Positions 1 to 5,213 of a DNA stretch of 5,213 bases are shown piece by piece. Source of the stretch: Candidatus Nealsoniibacteriota bacterium (GTDB lineage Bacteria; Patescibacteriota; Minisyncoccia; Minisyncoccales; CSSED10-335); assembly GCA_003557585.1 (NCBI GenBank), contig PWOE01000137.1:1-5213 (forward strand), read 5' to 3'. Numbering within the stretch: position 1 is the stretch's first letter; the number at the start of each line of letters is the position of its first letter. The notes under the pieces are model-generated. The model searched no databases. It was not told the origin of the DNA and was given only the letters and a program-made list of their open reading frames with translations. The translations under genes were made by a program, and so were the position numbers.

Positions 1-3000
1 CTATATCAAATATAGAAAGAGTAATAGAAGTAGCAGTTTCTACTTTTAAATCTTTGTATTGTTCTGGAGTAAGAGTTTTACCTATAATTTCTCTAAATGC
101 ATCGCTGGTTATAGGAATACCCGCTTTTACTCCTTTACCAAATACTGAATCAACTCCTTTAAGTTTCTTATTAAGAGTGTTTAAAGTATTAGTAAGAGTA
201 TTCCTATGGCTCTGAGCATTAGAAATAGCCTGCTTATAAGTATTTAGGGACTCTGTTAAGGTAGCTATTTCCTGTTTAAACTCTTGAGCCAGGTGTTTAC
301 CTAGTTGGCTTACTCTGGCCTGCTCCCCAGTCATAATAGCTTCCCAACTAGTATATCCGTGGACTCCTTCCATACCATAAATCCTACCCTCTCCATCTAT
401 AGATATAACCTGGTCACTAACTTGTCTGGACGCTATATCATCCCCTTGTAAAGAAGTTACTCTTCTTAACTGCACTCTGCCGTCTTCCCTAATACTATCT
501 ATTACAAATCTTGCAGTAGTGCCTAAAGGTTCTAATCTCCCATCTCTTTCTCTAGCTAGATTTAATTGTACTTCACCAAAGAATATTCTATTAACAGGTT
601 CTCCATCTACTTCTATAGTTTCAGTAACACTAGCTTGACGAACCATATCTTGCAACTCTGGGGGGAGGGCTTCTATTCTTTCATTAACAGCGTGATGAGA
701 AAGTCTTTCACTATTGAGTTCATCAATAAGAGTTTGAAACTTTCTTACTTCTGTATTCATAAAATTCTCTACTCCTTTATCAGCTTGAAGAGAATCATAT
801 AATTCTCCAAATCTTTCAATTCTATGATTAAGAGCTATATACTGATCCATCATCTCAGAGTATTGCTCCCTAAGATTCTTATTACCTTCTGAAGCTATAT
901 CAAGCTGTCTGGTCAGTTCTTCTTGTAATTGAGTAGATTGTTCTGCTTTACCAGATCTAGACTTTTCTATAACTTCATTGGCTAAATCTAAAAGTTCTGC
1001 GGGTATTTTAGTTTTAACCTGGTCTAACCTGGTATGCATATTCTCTATAGAAGAAGCTAAAAAGAATAGTTCATCTGCAGCTTGTTGTGGGAGTCCTCTT
1101 TGGCTAGCTAGTATATCAATACTATCTCTTATTTCTAAAGCTCTTTTGGCGTAGGCATATAGATCTCTAGATACAGACCTTAGAAGAGATTCCACTTCAC
1201 TATCTTCCATTCCCTCGAAAGTATCTACAGGATTCTCTTTAACATTTCCATCTAAGTCTTTGGTCTGCATAAATTGTTCTCTAGCTTCTGCTGCTGTAAT
1301 GGCTTGTCCTGCAGCTATGTAGTCTAGAAATTCATTTCTAAGACCCATCTGGTCAAATAGTATTAGATCACTTAGGAAAGAAGAATTTTCAGCATTCTCA
1401 TACTCAAATCTATCCCCATCTATAAGAGCTAATTTAGCCCCCTGGTCATAATGAGTTCTTCTAACAGCAGCTCTGTACATATTCTGAAGATTCTCATCTG
1501 CAAGAGTTCTATTTACTCCATCCAAAATAGCTTGATCTACTTGGGGAGAGCCTTGAGCTACAGCTCTATAAGCATCCCAGACACCTCCATGCATAGCAAA
1601 CCCTTGTACTCTACCGCCTCTATTAACAGGCCCTAATGCACCTAATGCTCCGCCTAAGAACCCTATAACACCTGATTCCCAACCTTCTATAGTACCAAAG
1701 GTTTCTACAGCAGTGCCCATATAGTTCTTCCAGAAGTTATCTATAGTATCTGTAGATTCTGGATCATATTGAGCTTTATAAAAGTCTCCACTAGACTCTC
1801 TATTTATATGTAGAAATGACTCTTCAAAGAACTGTATAGTAGGATTTTTTAACATAATTCCTACAGGTTTCCTAGCTCTCTGAAATCTACCCTGAGTAGT
1901 TTGGATTATGCCCTCTCTAAGTTTAGTAGGATCTTTTCTAACTGCATCTATACCTGCTCTTGGGGCTACTAGTCTATGTAGATTAGATCTCTGTGCACCA
2001 TAATTACCTGAAAATACTCTACCAAACATAGCTTGGTTAGTCAGAGTAAGATAGAATAGGTTTAGGGCAAACGTAGCATTTGTATGAGCAGCTACTATAT
2101 CATTTAGCTTCTGTTCTTCTGAAGCTCTTATATCTCTTATTCTTCTATCTACTTCTGATCCTAGTGCAGAACCTAATAACTCAGGACGTTCCATCATCAC
2201 TTCGTGAGTAATCTCTTTCCTAAGCCCCTCATAATTCTCATCCCAACTCTGGTCTAGAACCATCATAAGATCTTCCATAGTCTGCTTAGCGTGCCCTAGA
2301 GCTTCTATTCTAGCATACCCCACAGAACCATGTGCAGAAGATAACCACTGGGTAGACCAGTCAAAGTTTCTTAATCCTTTAGCACTGCTATTCAGTGATT
2401 GTACAAACTGAGTACCAGACATCTGCCCTGTCCTAGCTGCTTCATTAAGAGCTCTTAAATTTCCAGCTCTCTGAGAAGCCACTGCTCCTCTGGTAGCTCT
2501 TAAAGCATTCACTCCCATATGAGGAGATAACAGGCTTCTAATAGCTGCTCCAGATACAGCTCCTGCTCCTACCATAGCAAAGGTGAAACCTTGATTGATA
2601 AGAATGTCTCCCCAGAAGTTGGAACAAGCTCTATCTCCTCCAAATATTCTATTATACCAAGGCATTTCTTGTTCTTCAGTACTCTGGTACAAAGGGAAAG
2701 CTTCTCTGGTAAGTTCCTGAGCTTCCTGCATCATATTAGACCAAGCATTGTTCAGAAAACTACCCCCCATTGCGTAGTTCAATGCTCCAAAAGCTGTGCC
2801 TACAGTACTATCTAGGAAAGCTGTAGTAGCTGTAACAGCGAAGTTAGGAACTACATTAGCAAATTTAGCAGCTACAGATTGTTGAGACGCTCTCCAATCT
2901 TGGATACCTCCAGGCTCTATTACTTGATGGAATGGAGTGCCTATATCATATCTACTTCTTCTACCATACTCTTCAAAAATATCCCCAACAGGTATATTTG

Positions 3001-3160
3001 CAGGAATCTGAGTACTTCTTTTATATTCTTCAGCATAGAAACTAGCTGGTAGAACTTCTCTAGAAGTTTCAGGTTCATAGACTTGAGGCCTATTCTGCAC
3101 ATCAGATATAGTAAGTCCTTCTAATAATCTAGATTTTTCTTGCGGTGTTAAAGGTTTCAT
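1..3160 (-). CDS. Large phage virion protein, probable internal cargo/ejection protein, C-terminus cut off by window edge (at least 1053 aa)
   Basis: ATG at 3160-3158; the frame stays open to base 1, so the 3' end is missing. I translated it fully and met no stop. Residues 1-90 are polar. Hydrophobic or Gly/Ala-rich parts follow at 101-133, 191-211 (GFTFAMVGAGAVSGAAI), 364-381 (FALNLFYLTLTNQAMFGR) and 494-512 (WESGVIGFLGGALGALGPV). Between the first two lies a Trp-rich stretch with PWYNRIF and SNFWGD (167-185). From about 654 to 840 the chain is charged and helical, likely coiled coil. A beta-like section (846-930) ends in IDGEGRIYGM, then another long helix runs at 944-1003. The order of these pieces, especially the FxLNxxxLTxxNxxxFGR segment, recalls the very large uncharacterised virion cargo proteins of crAss-like phages; this is from memory, not a search. 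Such proteins travel with the genome and may form part of the channel into the host. Only one Cys (179) is present. The long open frame is certain, the function inferred; another internal virion protein or a tape-measure-like protein are alternatives. Confidence 0.9.
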   Translation of the reverse strand, partial: MKPLTPQEKSRLLEGLTISDVQNRPQVYEPETSREVLPASFYAEEYKRSTQIPANIPVGDIFEEYGRRSRYDIGTPFHQVIEPGGIQDWRASQQSVAAKFANVVPNFAVTATTAFLDSTVGTAFGALNYAMGGSFLNNAWSNMMQEAQELTREAFPLYQSTEEQEMPWYNRIFGGDRACSNFWGDILINQGFTFAMVGAGAVSGAAIRSLLSPHMGVNALRATRGAVASQRAGNLRALNEAARTGQMSGTQFVQSLNSSAKGLRNFDWSTQWLSSAHGSVGYARIEALGHAKQTMEDLMMVLDQSWDENYEGLRKEITHEVMMERPELLGSALGSEVDRRIRDIRASEEQKLNDIVAAHTNATFALNLFYLTLTNQAMFGRVFSGNYGAQRSNLHRLVAPRAGIDAVRKDPTKLREGIIQTTQGRFQRARKPVGIMLKNPTIQFFEESFLHINRESSGDFYKAQYDPESTDTIDNFWKNYMGTAVETFGTIEGWESGVIGFLGGALGALGPVNRGGRVQGFAMHGGVWDAYRAVAQGSPQVDQAILDGVNRTLADENLQNMYRAAVRRTHYDQGAKLALIDGDRFEYENAENSSFLSDLILFDQMGLRNEFLDYIAAGQAITAAEAREQFMQTKDLDGNVKENPVDTFEGMEDSEVESLLRSVSRDLYAYAKRALEIRDSIDILASQRGLPQQAADELFFLASSIENMHTRLDQVKTKIPAELLDLANEVIEKSRSGKAEQSTQLQEELTRQLDIASEGNKNLREQYSEMMDQYIALNHRIERFGELYDSLQADKGVENFMNTEVRKFQTLIDELNSERLSHHAVNERIEALPPELQDMVRQASVTETIEVDGEPVNRIFFGEVQLNLARERDGRLEPLGTTARFVIDSIREDGRVQLRRVTSLQGDDIASRQVSDQVISIDGEGRIYGMEGVHGYTSWEAIMTGEQARVSQLGKHLAQEFKQEIATLTESLNTYKQAISNAQSHRNTLTNTLNTLNKKLKGVDSVFGKGVKAGIPITSDAFREIIGKTLTPEQYKDLKVETATSITLSIFDI
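3157..3160 (-). other. ATGA stop/start overlap joining the two virion genes
   Basis: On the minus strand the bases ATGA contain the start codon of the large gene (3160-3158) and the TGA stop of the 674-residue gene (3159-3157). No Shine-Dalgarno-like sequence lies at normal distance upstream: the 20 bases before the ATG are AT-rich, and the nearest purine run, AAAGGA, is about 22 bases away. This arrangement fits termination-reinitiation coupling, which would tie the amounts of the two proteins together. It also fits hosts such as Bacteroidota in which initiation depends little on Shine-Dalgarno pairing. Confidence 0.85.
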
Positions 3161-5181
3161 CTACGAAATGAATTAATTACGTTCCTTTGTATTTGTGTAG
3201 TATATCCTTCTCCTATAGTAATTGCTGAAGTAGCATGTTGGGCAACCCATCCACTATCTACTATTCCCCACACTGACCCATCATCATCTATAAATACTCC
3301 TGATCCTGATGGAGTTGTATCAAAGTCATCTATTTCTCCTAGATAAGTCAGGATTACAGGAGTTATCTCATTCTTTTGATTCAGCACCTTACCTTCCCTA
3401 AATAATAGTCCTGCTATAGGTATAGGCTCTGAGAAAGAATCTATAGGAGTATTTAAGGACCTGGCCTGTTCTAATAGAGTTCCTACATTAGATAGAGTAG
3501 CTTCAGAACCTGAGTATAAAGCCTGGGAGGGGATGCTTACAAACTTGGTAGTGCCTTTATCTCTTACAGTGAATACAAGTTCTCCTGTAGCTACTCTTAC
3601 TTCTATATTCTCTATATCTTTTCTCTCTACACTTTGTAATAGTTGTAGTCCTCCTTTATCATCACTACGTTGTCCCCCTCTAGAGTCTCTCCAAACAACA
3701 CTACCAGTACTAGGAGGTAATGTAGAGCTTCTTACAGAAGTCAATATCCCCGACTTAGACTCTTCTGAGGTAATTTTAGTAACAGAAAAATGTTGCATAG
3801 ATTGAGTTGTTTCAAACTTCTCTAAAGCGTCTAGAGCTTGACTCAGACTAAGTTCCTGAGAATCCATTAAACTAGCTACTAAAGGATTATTATCTTTAAA
3901 TTCTTGTAAATCTTGCTGGGCTTTCTCCAAACGATTTCTATGAGTATAACCTAATCTTCCTAATTCTACTATTGCATTAGTTACCATAGACTCTAGTGTT
4001 CCTGTATCATAAGTATCTCTTTCAAAATTAGGGTTGAGTTTTAATAGCCCAGTTTCTGAGTCTCTTATAATATGTCTTCCTCTAGTTAGTCTAGTAGGAG
4101 GTATAAGCTCTAAGGTTGCGCTCAATTCTTCTGGAGACAAGGAATCTAAATAAACTTTAGGATTTCCTATTCTTTGGGGAAAAGCACTTTCATCTAAGAA
4201 ATGGGGACTCTCTTCTAAAGCTTTATTAGTAGTCTCTATAGTATTTATGGTATTTCTAACAGTATTATATTTACTAGTTACTCTTCTTCTATTAGCTTCT
4301 TCAGAAGCAGGATCTAGCCTAGAAGGAGAGTATATAGCATCTATAGATCCTTCCTCTCTAGCGGGTAAATTCCTTAAATCAGACAGATGCTCTTGTCCTG
4401 TCATATGCAATCCTGCCCATCTAGATAACATAGTCTCTACTACTTGTTCTCGATCTCTAGTCCAATGGTCTTCTGGAGCATACTGTATAGAAGGAGCTGC
4501 AGCTAGGAATGATCTATGTGCTGCAGTAGCTACTGCTTCCAGTTGTTCTCTCGATAACCCTCTTATTCTATTATCTCTAATCATACCTAAAGCCATTTCT
4601 GCCTCATCTGCACTAAGACCTAGCTGAATCAGATCAGGTTTGATATTCTTACCAATATCATCTATAATCCCTATAAAATCATCTTGAGGAACTACCATAG
4701 ATTGATAATGCGATAGAGGAGCGTCTGGATCATAGGCCCTACTACCCACAGAACCTTGAGGCAAAAATACATTTTGAATACCCCCAGCTTTCTGGATAGC
4801 AGCCCTCTCTTCTTTAGCAAACTCAGCTATTTGAGCTTGTCTCTGATATAAAGGATTACTAGCTTCTTCTGCTATCTTCCTTCTAAGAGATCCTATGGCC
4901 ATCCCATAATCTCCTCCATATTCACTAGCTATTTCATCTAATTCTCCTCTAAACTCTCCTAACCTCTGTTGCATAACTTCAGGATAAATAGAAGATACAG
5001 ATCCAAATTGGGCTATAGATTGATCTACCATTTCAGCTCCCTGATCATATCTCTCTTGTCTCCCTCTTAAAGTTTCCATCATCATCTGCTGCATAGCAGG
5101 ATCATATTGAGGAGTGTACTGCGATATAAATGGAGTTACAGCTTGTTGATTTGCTGGATATTGTTGATATCTCTGTGACAT
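3157..5181 (-). CDS. Phage virion protein, probable capsid cargo/ejection-type protein (674 aa)
   Basis: A complete gene, ATG at 5181-5179 and TGA at 3159-3157. Residues 1-50 are rich in Gln (11 of 50) and include QYTPQYDP. Residues about 30-130 are charged and helical (RQERYDQGAEMVDQ, then LRRKIAEEASNPLYQRQ), followed by helices at 165-260 and 295-325 and a helix-rich stretch at 395-460. From about 465 the sequence turns beta-like, ending in a short IDDDGSVWGI motif (631-640) and a basic tail (QRNVINSFRR). There is no signal peptide, membrane segment, enzyme motif or cysteine. The N-terminal pattern (YDP, a YD-containing helix, then a helix ending NPLYQ) resembles uncharacterised structural proteins of crAss-like and other Bacteroidota phages, as far as I remember; no search was possible. 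The next methionines (30, 33-35) lie inside the conserved-looking region, so Met1 is preferred. It overlaps the next gene by four bases. Alternatives are a tail ring/muzzle component or an unassigned head protein. The reading frame is certain; the role is inferred. Confidence 0.9.
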   Translation of the reverse strand: MSQRYQQYPANQQAVTPFISQYTPQYDPAMQQMMMETLRGRQERYDQGAEMVDQSIAQFGSVSSIYPEVMQQRLGEFRGELDEIASEYGGDYGMAIGSLRRKIAEEASNPLYQRQAQIAEFAKEERAAIQKAGGIQNVFLPQGSVGSRAYDPDAPLSHYQSMVVPQDDFIGIIDDIGKNIKPDLIQLGLSADEAEMALGMIRDNRIRGLSREQLEAVATAAHRSFLAAAPSIQYAPEDHWTRDREQVVETMLSRWAGLHMTGQEHLSDLRNLPAREEGSIDAIYSPSRLDPASEEANRRRVTSKYNTVRNTINTIETTNKALEESPHFLDESAFPQRIGNPKVYLDSLSPEELSATLELIPPTRLTRGRHIIRDSETGLLKLNPNFERDTYDTGTLESMVTNAIVELGRLGYTHRNRLEKAQQDLQEFKDNNPLVASLMDSQELSLSQALDALEKFETTQSMQHFSVTKITSEESKSGILTSVRSSTLPPSTGSVVWRDSRGGQRSDDKGGLQLLQSVERKDIENIEVRVATGELVFTVRDKGTTKFVSIPSQALYSGSEATLSNVGTLLEQARSLNTPIDSFSEPIPIAGLLFREGKVLNQKNEITPVILTYLGEIDDFDTTPSGSGVFIDDDGSVWGIVDSGWVAQHATSAITIGEGYTTQIQRNVINSFRR

Positions 5182-5213
5182 AATATTAGTATTTTATTCT
5201 CCTTTATGTGGTC
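5182..5213 (-). other. AT-rich leader before the 674-residue gene; possible end of a preceding gene
   Basis: These 32 bases are the only sequence in the window outside the two large genes. The part next to the ATG (AATAAAATACTAATATT) is nearly all A and T, as is common before starts in Bacteroidota and their phages. No convincing -35/-10 or -33/-7 promoter pair can be judged in so little sequence. One frame ends in a TAA at 5196-5194 and could be the last codons (Pro-His-Lys-Gly-Glu) of an upstream co-directional gene 12 bases before the ATG; a second frame has a TAA at 5206-5204. Either would suit a tightly packed operon, but the sequence is too short to decide. Confidence 0.35.
5199..5204 (-). 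promoter_or_regulatory. AAGGAG, Shine-Dalgarno-like element with abnormally long spacing
   Basis: AAGGAG reads 5204-5199 on the minus strand, in a purine-rich context (AAAGGAGAATAAAA). The gap from its last G to the ATG at 5181 is 17 bases, well beyond the usual 5-10. No ATG, GTG or TTG lies in frame between them, and an in-frame TAA lies just after the element, so no upstream start can explain the distance. It may be weak or fortuitous, or it may belong to the end of a preceding gene, because another frame reads CCA CAT AAA GGA GAA TAA across it. Confidence 0.4.

Noticed and set aside
566..802. Plus-strand open frame of 78 codons
   Set aside because: Antisense to the large virion gene. Composition is rich in Ser, Phe, Tyr and Ile, typical of the complement of AGA/GAA-rich coding sequence; no family resemblance.
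1451..1636. Plus-strand open frame of 61 codons, Ser-rich
   Set aside because: Antisense shadow of the large virion gene with low-complexity Ser/Ile composition and no initiation signal.
1844..1850. Possible -1 frameshift site: the large gene reads TTA AAA AAT, giving the heptamer A AAA AAT in the right phase
   Set aside because: The -1 frame meets a TGA after only six codons past the slip and no stem-loop is evident downstream, so the product would be a truncated protein. Chance run of six A is the simpler reading.
2591..2815. Plus-strand open frame of 74 codons
   Set aside because: Antisense to the large virion gene; Cys/His/Ser-rich tail has no recognisable motif spacing.
3157..3160. Possibility that the two genes are one gene broken by a frameshift
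   Set aside because: The junction is a clean ATGA overlap, the first protein ends in a plausible basic tail, the second starts with a normal polar N-terminus, and no slippery run is present there. Two coupled genes explain it better.
3533..3805. Plus-strand open frame of 90 codons
   Set aside because: Antisense to the beta-rich part of the 674-residue gene; composition and lack of initiation signals suit a shadow frame.
4247..4627. Plus-strand open frame of 126 codons whose start looks like a signal peptide (MVFLTVLYLLVTLLLLA)
   Set aside because: It lies wholly antisense to the certain 674-residue gene and has no ribosome binding site of note. The hydrophobic start is the usual complement of charged, Thr/Asn/Arg-rich coding sequence.

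Overview
The window reads as part of a tailed-phage (or prophage) virion-protein operon, almost entirely coding and almost entirely on the minus strand. Base composition looks a little under 40% G+C by eye, and arginine is coded mostly by AGA. The style of the two proteins and some remembered signatures point to a crAss-like phage (order Crassvirales) or a related podovirus of a Bacteroidota host. Both genes look like internal capsid cargo, that is, proteins packed in the head or tail and ejected with the DNA. This assignment comes from memory of the family and could not be tested by a search.

Layout, in the direction of transcription from high to low coordinates: (1) 5213-5182, a 32-base leader with an AAGGAG element unusually far from the start codon; (2) 5181-3157, a complete 674-residue gene, mostly helical, with a Gln-rich N-terminus and a beta-rich C-terminus, and no cysteine; (3) 3160-1, a gene that starts inside the stop codon of gene 2 (ATGA overlap) and stays open to the window edge, giving at least 1053 residues. 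It was translated by hand across its full length without meeting a stop. It combines several hydrophobic Gly/Ala-rich segments in its first half with long charged helical or coiled-coil stretches and a small beta-rich section in its second half, and has a single cysteine.

The overlap implies co-transcription and translational coupling, as expected for structural proteins made together late in infection. Both proteins carry the same short motif, I-D-x-[DE]-G-x-[VI]-[WY]-G-[IM], near the end of what is visible of each, which may be a shared small fold. Nothing on the plus strand looks like a gene. No tRNA, other RNA gene, CRISPR array, insertion sequence, terminator or tandem repeat was seen. 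The window is best described as a fragment of a poorly characterised virion module; no clearly new system is visible.
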